Positions 36,535 to 47,820 are shown, counted from the stretch's first letter. The stretch: 64,000 nucleotides of DNA from Chinchilla lanigera (GCF_000276665.1 NW_004955446.1:8903114-8967113); one strand, 5' to 3'. Notes: generated by a model not told the origin, from the letters alone. Made by a program: numbers and translations.

Positions 36535-36730
36535 AGAGCTAATCTGTACTGGGCTCTCACCCTGTGCATGGCAGCTTTCCCAGTGTATGCTGCCTTGTCT
36601 CATACATGTCATCCTCCAGAACAGGCGCAGGTGCGGGATCATGCGGTATCTTTACATTACAAAGGAGGACACAAGGCAGAGAAGGCTTAAGAAACTTGAC
36701 CAAGGATGAACCCTGGCCTAGGACCTTGAC
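36535..36730 (-). mobile_element. MIR SINE
   Basis: The minus strand reads MIR. On + the blocks are TACTGGGCTCTCACCCTGTG, TGTCTCATACATGTCATCCT, TTTACATTACAAAGGAGGAC and TTAAGAAACTTGACCAAGG. Confidence 0.8.
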
Positions 36731-36984
36731 TCCTAAAAAGTCCTCTTGTGCAGCAGATCCTCTTACTGCACAAGGAAGGATTCCATAAGGAAGGTGTGAT
36801 TCTCATGAACTTGTGTCTTCCTCTGTTCAACTTGGAGGCTTTCTTGGGGAAAAAGGAATACTTTGTAATTTAATGTAGAATAGCCTTTTGTTATCAATTA
36901 AGATATATGTTTACTAAATAAATCTAAATGATCCGCTGGCCTAATGGATAACAATCTGAAATAGTGCTATGCAAATCCATCAAA
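36731..36984. other. Non-coding sequence
   Basis: No nameable feature. Confidence 0.5.
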
Positions 36985-37080
36985 AGGTGTTTTTTCTTTT
37001 TTTGAAGAGCTTCATATTGAACCCTGGGCCTAGCACACAGTAAGCGAACACTCTGCCACTAAGCTACACCCCAGTCCCAG
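36985..37080 (-). mobile_element. ID SINE, diverged
   Basis: Complement of ID: TTCATATTGAACCCTGGGCC, CACTCTGCCACTAAGCTACA, CCCCAGTCCCAG. Confidence 0.9.
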
Positions 37081-37459
37081 ATGTACTTGTTTTATAAAAA
37101 AAAAGAAAAAAAGATAATGATAACTGATCAGTAGTTTTAAGTGGACGGATTTCATTTCCTCCTTTCATATTTGGCTTCATGGGTTTCCATCTGGCTCATT
37201 TTATTTGGCCAAAAATATTGGTCATGTGATTGAATTTTATTGCCAAAATGCAATTCCTTGGCCAGCTGTTAGTCAGAGCTAGAGATTCTCCAAGCTGGAG
37301 ACATCAACTTCAACCTATGTCATGTCTACTAATTGCACTTGCACTGTCTTGACTGTTAAAATAGCCTTCTTTATGTTACAAATTATGAATAGCATGGGCT
37401 AAATTGACAGTGAAAAAATAACTACCCCATAGATCACTTTTATATTTAAGAATAATAAC
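37081..37459. other. Non-coding sequence
   Basis: No nameable feature. Confidence 0.5.
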
Positions 37460-37640
37460 AATTGGTGACTTTGGTTTGGAGCCAAATAGACCAAGTTTGA
37501 GTGCCAGCTCTGCTGCTTTCTCAGCTGCCAGCTTTTCTGACTGTAACAGGCAGTTTATCGTGCCTGTAAATGGAAAATTAAAATATGTATATCATAAGGT
37601 CATTGTGCAGATTAAATGACAATATGCACTTAGGGACAGG
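37460..37640 (+). mobile_element. MIR SINE
   Basis: It begins with GTTTGGAGCCAAATAGACCA and GTGCCAGCTCTGCTGC. A diverged core follows, and then GGTCATTGTGCAGATTAAAT near the 3' end. Confidence 0.75.
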
Positions 37641-37789
37641 CCTACCTAACCACATCTTTTATATCATTTTTCCAAGTTTGCCTTATCATGGCATGAAGTT
37701 TTGTGTGCTCCTTTTGTCAAATATGTTGGGAGATTAAGCAGCAGCAGTACCATATACCTGACTCAAAGAGAGTGATCCCATAAACTTTT

Positions 37790-37820
37790 GACACACACAC
37801 ACACACACACATATATATGT
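37790..37820. repeat. (CA)n/(TA)n microsatellite
   Basis: About nine CA units passing into ATATATATG. Confidence 0.9.
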
Positions 37821-37844
37821 ATATCTTTTTTTTTATACCCTGGT

Positions 37845-38070
37845 GTGTGGTGTGCAGAAGTGGGTGAGAGTTGGCTGGCTCTAGAGCCACACTACAGAAG
37901 TTCACACTTCTACATTATCATTTATAGTTATGGGACATTAGCCACGTTATTAATATACATGTGCCTCTGTTTCCTCATCTCTAAAAGGGGTATTATGAAG
38001 ATTAAGAATGTTAACCATGTAAAATGCCTGGCACTCAGAGAACACTAAAATAAATGTTAGCTATTATTAA
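37845..38070 (+). mobile_element. MIR SINE, near full length
   Basis: GGCTCTAGAGCCACACTACA, then CCTCTGTTTCCTCATCTCTA, then AAATGCCTGGCACTCAGAGA and the tail TAAATGTTAGCTATTATTAA. These match MIR from the 5' third to the 3' end. Confidence 0.88.
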
Positions 38071-38089
38071 TACTAGAATATAATCTCTG

Positions 38090-38170
38090 TGTAGCTCCTT
38101 TCAAGTATGGCCAGTACCTGGAAGGGTATCGTGTGCATAGTCAGTGGTTGATGTTTATATGCTGAATGAA
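38090..38170 (+). mobile_element. L2 LINE 3' end
   Basis: CCAGTACCTGGAAGGGTATC and GTTTATATGCTGAATGAAAG match the sense L2 terminus. Confidence 0.55.
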
Positions 38171-38329
38171 AGAAACTTTTGCCAACTCTTTCCAGATTCT
38201 TGAAAATGTAAGGGTGCCATGTTGCTACAATGATGGTCACAAAAGTTAGTACTGAAGGGACTTGAAGGGTTCAATAGGCCAGATCAGAATCCTAGTTCTG
38301 TGTGCTTCTGCAAAAATCTTTGTTCAAAA

Positions 38330-38760
38330 AAATCTCCCTACTTCCTATCATCTATCTTTTATTTTGCCTTTTATTTAACTTTGAGTTTCTCATATAAGAT
38401 AAACCATACAATATTTAAATTTGTGTGTCTGATTCATTTCACTTAACAGCATGGTCTCCAAGTGCATCCATTTACTTATGAATGCCTCAAGTTTACCCTT
38501 CTTTAGAGCAGAGTAAAGATAATACAAAATGGAGGAAAGGGAAAAGGGATTTAAAAGAGAGAATTGAAAAAAATGGAAATAGAGCTTTGGCAAATGGGAA
38601 GAGGGACAAAAGTTGGAGGTTGCAGGGAGTGGTGGGAGAGAAAGGGGATGAGAAGAGAATTAAGATGCATTATGTGTATGTACAAATTCCCACACACTAA
38701 ATGTAATCATTACATACTATAACATGTACTCATGAGAATTCTTTTTAAAAATCTTTGTTC
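38330..38760. mobile_element. L1 3' fragment with inverted part
   Basis: 38340-38515 reads as antisense L1 3' sequence (GATTCATTTCACTTAACAGC, GTCTCCAAGTGCATCCATTT). 38520-38755 reads as a sense L1 3' UTR (purine-rich block, then GAATTAAGATGCATTATGTG and AATGTAATCATTACATACTA). The arrangement is that of a twin-primed insertion. Confidence 0.6.
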
Positions 38761-40622
38761 CAGTACTTCAGCCTGTACTCGAGTGCAGCTCCCATCTAAC
38801 TTCATGCCTCCAGTCAGGCTTGGCAAGAGAAATTAATTGGAGCCTACTTCTTGCAGATAGAGGAGAGTTATAAAAGTCATATTTGAATAATAACTCTAGA
38901 AGGACAGGCTTTTGAATAATAGAGAAATTCTTGCAGGTAAAACTAAGTTCAGACATTGTTATCTGCAAATTATGAGAGAATTTTTGTGGAGAAAGGACAA
39001 CTTGTAGACATTTTTGCAGAAAGCATTAACTAAATTTTTCTGGATTGAAGGAAAGTCACATCTCCATCATTCAAAGCAAACTGAACAATTATCAGTGTAG
39101 GCCAGACACATAGGGAAAATTCAGCATTTAAATGTTCTGTACTACCAAGATAGCCTGTAGAGGAACCACACACAGGAAGATCAAAAACTCGATGCAGTTG
39201 GATCAGAGTCCTGATGCTCTAAGGTAGTCTGAGCTATTGACCAGCATAGAGCGCTGTCAAAGTAGACTATAAGGAAATGTAAAATAATTAAGGTGGCAAA
39301 AGGACACTCCCACTTCAGAAGGTTTATACTGGTACTTGGAGCTATTCTCATTGTCAATATGAGAGGCACAATATGGTTAAAACTGTGTCATTTTGGAATT
39401 TGTAATAAATGTATCTGTGTTCCAGTAAGTGCTCTTGAAAATTACATTATTCATTCTCATACTGTTAATTACCCAACTAGCATAGTCCAGTTGTGTCTAT
39501 AAGTTATGAAGTCAGTGAGCCCCCATGAAATAATTTTCAGAGAGAACGCTAACCAAGTGGCCCAACTAAGCTTTATCTCATCAAGATGGAAAAAATAATG
39601 AACACTTCTTACAAAAAGGAAGCATTTAATTCTATACATTTGATTTTGCTTGGTTCTCTGGAGGACCCAGCTCCTGTCATGGCTTTGCCACATCCAAATG
39701 CCCTCCTATTTTGGCTCTTCCCACTCCTAACTTCCATCATTTTCCTTTCTCAAACTATAATCAAAGAGGTTTTGTTAACCTCCACAAGTAGGAACTAAAA
39801 TATGGTTACTGAATTTCTGTAAGATTGGTTTGAACTTGGAGTTACTTTGAATCATAGAAAATCCCATTGGTAGAAAAAGTATAATATGGTACATTAAAAC
39901 TTGTCAGACTCTAATTTAATACAAACCTGACAATAACATAAATTTGGAGAAAAGCAACTAAATGTGAAGGAGGAAAGTTGGTTTTGTAAACAGAAGAAAT
40001 ACAGTGCTCGTATTATGTTAAGCCAACTAAAGGTAACTGCCAGACGTTTCAAAGGCCACACATAGGTAAACCACACTCCAGAAAAGAAAGTGTTAAAGTT
40101 GTTACCATGGGTGGTGGGGTCCCTGAGGACTTTCTAGGTTCTTGTGCATGACAGACAAAATTTGGACATGGCCCATGACAATAAGGAAAGAAGCAAAGTT
40201 TGATTAGACAACAGTCCTCTCAGAGAACTCCCATAATGAGAGGTCTTTCTTATGCCTCTGTAAAAAAAAAGAAAAAGAAAAAAAAATGGCACAAGCACTG
40301 AGAACATTGAGTTGAGGGATTGAAAATATCGAGCCAGATCTAGGGCACCTTCCACTGGGTCTTCAGGGCATGAGTAACAATATGATTGACAGGGTGCTGA
40401 GTCATGTCAGCTCTGTCTATTGTGCATGTCCTTTCTGATAATTCTTTTAGAATTGCGTCTACATGATGCAGTACATATGAATGAACTTTCAATGAGCTTC
40501 AGGTGGACAAAGGCTACTGTCAGTCAGGCAGGAGGCTCTGACACATGTGAGTCCTGGCTTGGAATTTTGGAATTTTCCAGGGTAAGCTCAGGGCTCCTTG
40601 CTTTCCTTATCTCTGCCTCCAG
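38761..40622. other. Non-coding sequence
   Basis: No gene supported. 40090-40390 has an LTR-like feel but I cannot assign a family. Confidence 0.4.
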
Positions 40623-40677
40623 GTAGTAAGCTATAGGACAGAGGTCGGATTGGCCCTGTAGTATTGTCCAGGTTCAG
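40623..40677 (+). other. Possible exon or pseudo-exon bounded by strong splice signals
   Basis: A pyrimidine-rich tract ending CTCTGCCTCCAG precedes 40623, and TTCAG|GTGAGTAG follows 40677. A strong acceptor and donor are therefore 55 bp apart. The 55 bases have stops in two frames and no known protein match, so a non-coding RNA exon or an unused pseudo-exon is more likely than a coding exon. Confidence 0.2.
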
Positions 40678-42490
40678 GTGAGTAGAAGCCACAAGCAGCA
40701 ACAAGTGGAGGAGAGCTACTCCCAGTGAAGCTAAAAAAGATGAGGCTAGGAGAATAAGCTCCATAAACATAAGAACCATTGTGGCCATGAAGAAAACACA
40801 GATGTAGTCAGAATTTTTAAGATCAGTTTGCTCATTTAGAGACTATTTGTTCAATTCTTATAGTCAGTGATGTGCTGGAAAGTGGTAATAGCCAGCAAAT
40901 AATATTTGCTGACTTCTGCACCCAGAAGTCTACCACCAACCCATTTGAAGCTGTAGAAGTTCACTAAATGTGAATTGGACAGGAGATACATAATAACACA
41001 AATCGTGTTCCCAACACACAGATTTAGTAAATGGAAATTATCTCAAAAATGCAGATAATAGTACAATGTAGTCTAATTACTTAGAAGTTTTGAGTTTTAA
41101 GTATTACCAATATTTTAATGTAATTTATTTAATTCTGTTCCTATAGTTTTTAATAATTGCTGAATTGCAGGAGTCAGCTCTCACTACCCATTACAGACCA
41201 CTCAAGCAGACCACTGTGCCTGAGCCTCTGATGCTTCACTAGATGCCTGACAACATTTGTCTTATGCTGAGATTATAGTGAGGAGTAAAATGAGTGAGGT
41301 CTGTGTTCTGGTGAAGAATGGTAGGGAATATCCAAATTAACTACAAATTTAGGAAAAAAGATAGAGACTGGACTAGAGGGCTTTGCTTGGAGAAGTCAAA
41401 GAAACCTTCATCAAGAAAATGGCAATTTATTCGCATGTCCACGAGTACATTTATAGCTCTCAGTAAATTGTCTGTGACAAGAAAGCCAATGCAAGCATAT
41501 GGATGTTGACCTCATTACTGATTTTATTTTTAATGAGATCAGACTCAGTCCCTTGTGCGAATTTGTCTTTGTTTCTCCTTTAATGTAAAAATAAAAGCCA
41601 GAGGAAAAAGCAAAAGAGTAGGAGGGATAAGAAAGGAAAGGAAAGTAGGGGCAATTTACAATGTACTTTCCATAGCATTATTTCATATATATATTCAAAA
41701 TATTTTATGAGTAGAAAATATTAAAGTAAAAAAAGTTGAAAATCAACAGCAGTAATATGCTGTATAGTTGTACCATTTTTTGCTTTATATATATAATCAT
41801 CTGTCTGTGAAACACAGATGTCATAAGCTAAGAGTAATTATGTTAGTCAACTTTTGATTTTCAAAAATAATCTTACAAATTTTAAATCTTGCATTACAAG
41901 GAAATCCAGCCAGACCAAACTCTTCTCCGACACATTCATTTTAGGATGCTGCCCATAAATGTTATGCTCCTAATGCTTGTCACTTGACCATTTTGGCAAT
42001 TAACTTGTTTTTAATTGATTTGTGGATTATCTCCTGGAAGTTGCTATGGTGAAAGAATGTAACGGCAAAGTTTGTTTAGATAGAGTAAGAAAATAGATGG
42101 ACGAGGAGGAGAGGTCTAACGCTGTAGAATATCCTTCGTTTACAGGACTTTTTCTTTCACAAAAGAGCACTGTTTGGATAGAGAATGAAAAATTAGCTGA
42201 ACCCGATTACAGTTCTCATCCACAAGAAAGATTTATGTGCTGTTTAGGGATCACTTTAATTCGATGACGTAAGTACATTTTCTAGTGAAAGGGGGATCGC
42301 TTTAAGAAAGGGAAAAGTATAACAACAACAACAACAGAAAAACCTTCCATCATCTTTAGGTTCCACTTGAGAAAAGCGCTCATCCCTCGGTTCTATGAAG
42401 CATCACTGCCCTGATCACAGATGAACTAAAAGACGAAAACATTTCATTGCTCAGATAACTGTTTCATGTCTGACTGGTTCCTAGAAAATG
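40678..42490. other. AT-rich non-coding sequence
   Basis: No gene or nameable repeat. A (CAA)n tract lies at about 42322-42337. Confidence 0.5.
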
Positions 42491-42496
42491 ATGAGA

Positions 42497-42771
42497 TTTT
42501 TTTTTTTCCACCACAACTTTTATTAGAAAGTTCAGAATGCCTTGAGCAAAGATAAAGGAGAGGTTGGCTGTGGTTGTGCTACCTCTGGTGGGTAAATTGG
42601 TGTCCTCTGTCCTCACTAGCGAAGAGGAGAAAAGACTTTGTACAACTTCTGCTGTATGAACCTATTTCTGAACCCTCGCTTGAGATACTTAGGGTGCAAG
42701 AAATGCTGGATTTCTCTTTCTAAAACAAATCCCTGTTGAGTAAGGTTGTAGAGACATCAGAGAAATCTAAC
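42497..42771 (-). pseudogene. Candidate retrocopy or 3'-terminal exon, gene unknown
   Basis: Read on the minus strand, a long pyrimidine tract ending in CTGTAG leads into a segment open for 46 codons, from the in-frame TGA at 42757-42759 to the TAG at 42616-42618. Its translation is basic and includes FLHPKYLKRGFRNRFIQQK. About 92 bp after the stop comes AATAAA (42519-42524) and, 11 bp later, a run of 11 A (42497-42507). AATAAA close to an A-run suggests a reverse-transcribed mRNA end. The acceptor-like upstream end would instead suggest a genuine last exon. I do not recognise the protein, there is no start codon in this frame, and chance remains possible. Confidence 0.3.
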
Positions 42772-43129
42772 CTACAGAAATGCCAAGAAAAGAGAAAGAA
42801 AAATATTACAGGCTGGGAGACAAGTTATCTTGTGCTTTGCAGTAAAAGTTTAAAACAGCTTAATATTTCTTTAGTTCTATAAAACTTTTGCAAAGAGCAT
42901 CTTGCCTTCCTAGCATTGGTTAAGAGGCAAAGGACTCCCTTTTACTTGTCAAATTATATATGTGTAACTCAGCATTCTATAAAATTAACTGATACAAGTG
43001 GTGGATGTGAATGTGCCACCAAATGACAAAAATGCTCCTGGCCATCTTTACCCATATAACCACCAACCCCAGGGAGACTCCTTTACGCTCTCCCAGTGCC
43101 TGTACTCCAGATGACTGCTGGCCTGACCC
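42772..43129. other. Non-coding sequence
   Basis: No nameable feature. Confidence 0.5.
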
Positions 43130-43700
43130 ACACGTGTTGGGCAAAATTTGAACTTTACATGAATAGAAATGTAAAGTTATTTGTTTTGGCTTTTTTCACT
43201 TCATATTGTTTTTGTGAGATTTCACCATCTTGTTTTGTGTGATTGTAGACTCTTCATTCTCTTTGTGATGATATCACATGAAATGACCTTATGGCATTTA
43301 TTCATTCTCCTGTCAGATGTTTGGATATTAGAGTTTAATGCTACTGTAAATAAATGAATGTCCTTAGGACAGCGATGGTGAATCTTTTGAGCTTTCAGTG
43401 ACACCATCTGCTGCAGCTTGCAGGCCACAGGTTCACCACTACTGCTCTTGCGGTTCACCTGCTAAGAAATGTACATGTATTCCGTGTACATTTGTGTATG
43501 TAACATAGGGTAAGATTTTCCTCAGGAGTGGAATTGCTGAGTTGTCAGTTTTTCTTGTTCTGGTGCACTGCCCAGTGAGTTTTAAGGGGTTGCTCCTCTT
43601 CTATATTCACCTAATCAGTTTTTCAGTTTGCTACATCATTAACAAAGTGCAGATCATCTAGCTTTTTCATTTTCAGTGATATCACCTTAATAAATTATCA
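43130..43700 (-). mobile_element. Ancient L1 3' region
   Basis: The minus strand reads as an old L1 3' region. Matching + blocks include GAGATTTCACCATCTTGTTT, GTTTGGATATTAGAGTTTAA and AGGAGTGGAATTGCTGAGTT. It is interrupted at 43370-43444 by a small hAT-like element. Confidence 0.65.
43370..43444. mobile_element. 75-bp hAT-like MITE
   Basis: The ends are inverted repeats: left CAGCGATGGTGAATCT, right (reverse complement) CAGTAGTGGTGAACCT, 12 of 16 matching. Left-end sequence TTTTGAGC and the following GTGACACC resemble a mammalian non-autonomous hAT family whose ends begin CAGGGATGGCGAACCT. Flanking 8-mers (CCTTAGGA and CTCTTGCG) match poorly, so the target-site duplication is unproven. The element sits inside old L1 sequence. 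Confidence 0.6.
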
Positions 43701-43927
43701 CCTTATATTAGCATTGAAGCCATACTTTTATCTACAGAGTTAGATTTTCTGACCAAGAAGACCTGTTTTTCCAAAACATAGTTTATGCACCAGTAAGCAA
43801 GTCTCTCCTCAGGATGAACAGTATGTACCTGGAAAAGAAGCAACTATGATGAAAACCTTTTTCTGCTATAGAGAAATAGAATTTTACCTCTATTTGGCCA
43901 TATTCAGTTTAAATTATCATCCTATTC
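43701..43927. other. Non-coding sequence
   Basis: No nameable feature. Confidence 0.5.
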
Positions 43928-44326
43928 TTTTTTATTTTTAAAAAGAATTAAAAATAATAAAAGAAATTAGAAATGATACAGAATTTCACTAAACAAGCTG
44001 ATAGGAATTCAGTAATAGTTGTTATACTGCATATTGTTGCCTTCAGATTAGTTGTTCAGAGTACCAGGTATAAGCATGCAAAATTGGTAAAAAAGAAAAA
44101 AAAAGAAAATTTAAAAAGAAGAAAAAAAATGTAAGCATTAACTGTTCCTTTCAACAGACCAGTAGAAATCAGCACTACAATTGTCCCAGCTCTCCTGTAT
44201 GTGTATATAGACATTTTTTCCCTTTCTTCTTTCTTTATTTTCTCCTTCCCTCACCCCAATTTTTCCTTCCCCTTGAGCACTTTCTTTCCCTTTCACAGTA
44301 TCTATTGTACCTTTTGGGTTTTATTT
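43928..44326. repeat. Left copy of ~400-bp duplicated block at gap edge
   Basis: This 399-bp block aligns end to end with 44427-44831 with 9 substitutions (about 2.3%) plus length differences in A and T runs. It ends exactly at the gap. The sequence is AT-rich with poly-A patches and appears to be the outer part of an L1-like minus-strand region. Confidence 0.95.
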
Positions 44327-44426
44327 NNNNNNNNNNNNNNNNNNNNNNNNNNNNNNNNNNNNNNNNNNNNNNNNNNNNNNNNNNNNNNNNNNNNNNNNNN
44401 NNNNNNNNNNNNNNNNNNNNNNNNNN
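44327..44426. other. Assembly gap, 100 N
   Basis: Exactly 100 N, the usual placeholder for a gap of unknown size. The open frame crossing it (44201-44440) is meaningless. Confidence 0.99.
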
Positions 44427-44831
44427 TTTTTTATTTTTAAAAAGAATTAAAAATAATAAAAGAAATTAGAAATGTTACAGAATTTCACTAAACAAGCTGA
44501 TAGGAATTCAACAATAGTTGTTATACTGCATATTATTGCTTTCAGATTAGTTGTTCAGAGTACCAGGTATAAGCATGCAAAATTGGTTTAAAAAAAAAAA
44601 AAAGAAAAGAAAATTTTAAAAAGAAGAAAAAAAAATGTAAGCATTAACTGTTCCTTTCAACAGACCAGTAGAAATCAGCACTACAATTGTCCCAGCTCTC
44701 CTACATGTGTATATAGACATTTTTCCCTTTCTTCTTTCTTTATTTTCTCCTTCCCTCACCCCAATTTTTCCTTCCCCTTGAGCACTGTCTTTCCCTTTCA
44801 CAGTATCTATTGTACCTTTTGAGTTTTATTT
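44427..44831. repeat. Right copy of ~400-bp duplicated block at gap edge
   Basis: It begins immediately after the gap with the same bases that begin at 43928, and runs to the point corresponding to the last base before the gap. The sequence then continues uniquely. Most differences are transitions or homopolymer length. Confidence 0.95.
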
Positions 44832-45115
44832 ACTCTTTCAGGTTCTTACACTAGGGCGACAATATGATGTTTACACATGTGGGTCCAATGTATTACACTT
44901 AAGAGTATGATCGCTAGTTGCTTCCATTTACCTATAAAAGCTTCAGTTTATCTTTTTTTATAGCTAATACTCCATTGTATAACAATACCACATATTTTTT
45001 ATCTGTTCCTCAGTTGATGGGCATTCAGGTTGTTTCCAAGATTTAGCTATGACAAATTGTGCTCCTGGACATCTTCTGGATGAGCTGGATGTTTGAGATT
45101 GCATTTTGCTCCTTC
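44832..45115 (-). mobile_element. L1 3' region fragment
   Basis: The minus strand reads L1: + blocks TAGCTAATACTCCATTGTAT, ATACCACATATTTTTTATCT and GTTGATGGGCATTCAGGTTG are the antisense of the well-known L1 3' segment. Confidence 0.8.
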
Positions 45116-46261
45116 ATTTTGACATTTTCAAAGCTCATGAAGTTCACCAGGGCACAGCATTGCTTCCCAGATGGTTCGGGGTGGCTGGGGGGATGTGGCT
45201 CACTGATTTTCCCAAAGCTGTATTATCTTATTCTTATATTTCATCTAGATTCACTTTCCAACCCAACAAAATCATCATGAACAAAACCAGCAATAATCGT
45301 TTACTCTAGTTTAAAAATTCATCCACTACTTTTAGTTCCAGCTATACATCCTGTCTCACCTTAAAGTGGGTTTTTCTTCTTTCATTATTTTTTTTGAAAA
45401 CTTGTTTCAGATTCATCCTAAACCTAGTATTTCCTAGTGTTTTTGAAACACTAGCAAACACATAGGTGATGTAAGTCATATTACTCTAAATGTGTATTGC
45501 TTTTCAAGTTTTTAACATGCATGTAAAGCAGTATTTTCTTCTTTATTCTCTTTTGTCTTTATTATTATTGCTTTTATCTTTTAATGTCAAATTCAGGTGA
45601 TATATAATTTTGTGTATACCTTCTAAAGCTCCTCGTCAGTCAGGCCACTCACTCATCAAGTAGGTTGATCTGGAGTTGGTTTATATCGTGTCAAATGTGA
45701 TCATCAATTTGTAGATCATATCTGGAGAAACTTAGCATCTTCATAATTGTAATAAATCTCCCTATTTCTGAAGTTTTGAAAATCTACTTCTGAATTACTC
45801 TAATTTGTATCATATTTAGGAACCAAGGGCTAAGCATTAAATCCACATTCCTATTGTCCTTTGTTTGCTGCATGTGATAAGAACAGATGAAATATTTAAA
45901 TTCAATAAAAGAATAACCAGTGAAAAGGATCACTGTCTAGGTGGGTAGTAAGCCCTGTATTCTTTGGATGGGATTGATCCACCTGGCGTGATAGTTTGAC
46001 CACCATAGTGGGAAATTATTCTGAGACAGGAGGAAACTGACAATAAAGTAAAATTTAGGAAAGTACACCAAAGGACATAGCACTGTTCAGTCTTTATTTT
46101 TTACGTTAGAAATGTTCTTCTATTTCCCTTTTCCCAATTATTTTATATATTTGAGTGATTTAATAGCATAAGTCAAGTGCCAGAAGCTGGAGAGAAACTT
46201 ACACTTTTGCTGAAAAGAATAAAACAGTTTATAAATAAATATTTAACCCTGTGGCTTACTT
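45116..46261. other. AT-rich non-coding sequence
   Basis: No gene or nameable repeat. Confidence 0.5.
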
Positions 46262-46425
46262 CAGTGCCTTTCAAACCTGAATGTATATGTAGCTCTCTTA
46301 GGGGCTTATTACAGTACAGATTCTGATTAGGTAAACCTGGGGCAGGGTCTAAGATTCGTCATCTCTAATTAATTCCAAGATGGGCTAGTGCTGCTGGTCC
46401 TGGGATCACACAGTAGTGAGAGTTT
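46262..46425. mobile_element. MER5A-like hAT MITE
   Basis: It starts CAGTGCCTTTCAAACCTGAA, has GGGGCTTATTACAGTACAGA and GGGGCAGGGTCTAAGATTC in the middle, and GCTGCTGGTCCTGGGATCAC near the end. These match MER5A in order. It has no coding capacity. Confidence 0.85.
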
Positions 46426-46966
46426 GGATGTAGACTTTAGGGTGAAATTTTCAAATAGAGTCAGTTTTGCAAGTAAAACGCAAATCACTGGCTATACATA
46501 AAACCAGTCAAAAACTAATTGGCATCCTTCTAGTGGAGTCCAAAGCAACACTAATGCTTATTAGTATGGTCAAAACTGGTCATGTGACTCACTAAGCCAC
46601 AGACAAAGTATCTAAACATTGAAAAAAATCATTTTTTGTAAACAAATATCTCCTGCTTTTAATGGTTTATTCCTAGTTCAGTGGACAGAAATACTCTAAA
46701 AGGGGGAAGATAGGTATAAAAAGCAGAGAATGTAAGTTATTTTTCTTTTTTGAAATGTTTATAACAAGGTTTCTGGAACATCTGCTTATGCATTCAAGCT
46801 TTTGTTCAATGAACCTTATTTTTTCCATAAATGACGTGTTCACATGGAAGAGCAGCAGCCAGCTGCACTGGGTGTCCACTCTTAACGTCCAGTGAGTTCC
46901 TCACCTTTTCGGGCTGCGAATCTTTTCACGTGAAATAAAGCATAAGGACTGTGCAGCAATTATCTC
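46426..46966. other. Non-coding sequence
   Basis: No nameable feature. Confidence 0.5.
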
Positions 46967-47373
46967 TGTGATGGCCTGTGTCTAGATGTCACCCCAAAGC
47001 CTCATGCAGACATAGGTGGGGCATTTTCAGAGGTGGCTGGATCTAGAGTGTGTGACACTGGGACTGATTCATGGTGCAATGCTACGACTAAGGGCACTAG
47101 GATTAAACATGTGAGTGCTACCTGCCCTGAGTAGTCTGAATAAGATATAAGGGGTAGAAAGAGCTGTCATCGTCCCTTTCTTGCTTGCTTTGCTACCTTC
47201 TGCTTGTCATGGACTATTTCTCTGCTGCAAGGCCTGTATGCCCTGCCACTCTGCCTTCGAGCCAGCTGATTATGGACTGAACCCTCTACAAACCGTGAGC
47301 TAAGTAAACCTTTTCCCCTTTAACTTTGGATGTTGGGTATTTTGTCTCAGCAATGAGAAAAGTAACTAAAACA
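46967..47373 (+). mobile_element. MaLR-type solo LTR
   Basis: It starts TGTGATGGCCTGTGTCTAGA and CACCCCAAAGCCTCATGCAG, and later has GATTATGGACTGAACCCTCT, ACCGTGAGCTAAGTAAACCT and an end at GTAACTAAAACA. TG...CA ends and 407 bp length fit a complete LTR. No internal sequence adjoins. Flanking 5-mers do not match. Confidence 0.82.
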
Positions 47374-47820
47374 GTCGTCTTACAGAAAGGGTGTGATGGA
47401 AACATAAGAATATTACACCTGACCCAGGATATGTGCCTGAATATTTCCCCATGTACCACTCACATATTTCTGAAATCAACTCTAAGCCCAGAAATGATCA
47501 AATGATAGTCATGCGTCCCCAGTAATCTTTATGCAATTTGGTTATTCATTCTTCACGTGTACATTGAGTATGTGAAATCTGCTAGATTTCTGAAGCCCCC
47601 AACTCTAAGGCATACACCATGGTAAATGTTGTTCAAATCAGGGACTCACAGAATTTTAAAAATGACTGTGTTGCTAACCTTATTCTTCTGGATGAATGCT
47701 GTGAAGTATAAGCAAGTGACTGTATGTCATGATCTGTCTTATATGTGTTATCTAAAAACACCAAGTCATAAAAGTAGAGAGTATCAGAGGCCTGGAAGAC
47801 ATTGGTCAGACAATACCAAT
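47374..47820. other. Non-coding sequence
   Basis: No nameable feature. Confidence 0.5.

Noticed and set aside
40588..40788. 66-codon hydrophobic minus frame resembling a membrane-protein exon
   Set aside because: The resemblance is only in composition (Leu/Met-rich); no family motif and no splice signals on the minus strand.
44201..44440. Open frame across 44.2-44.4 kb
   Set aside because: It crosses the run of N, so most of it is unknown sequence.
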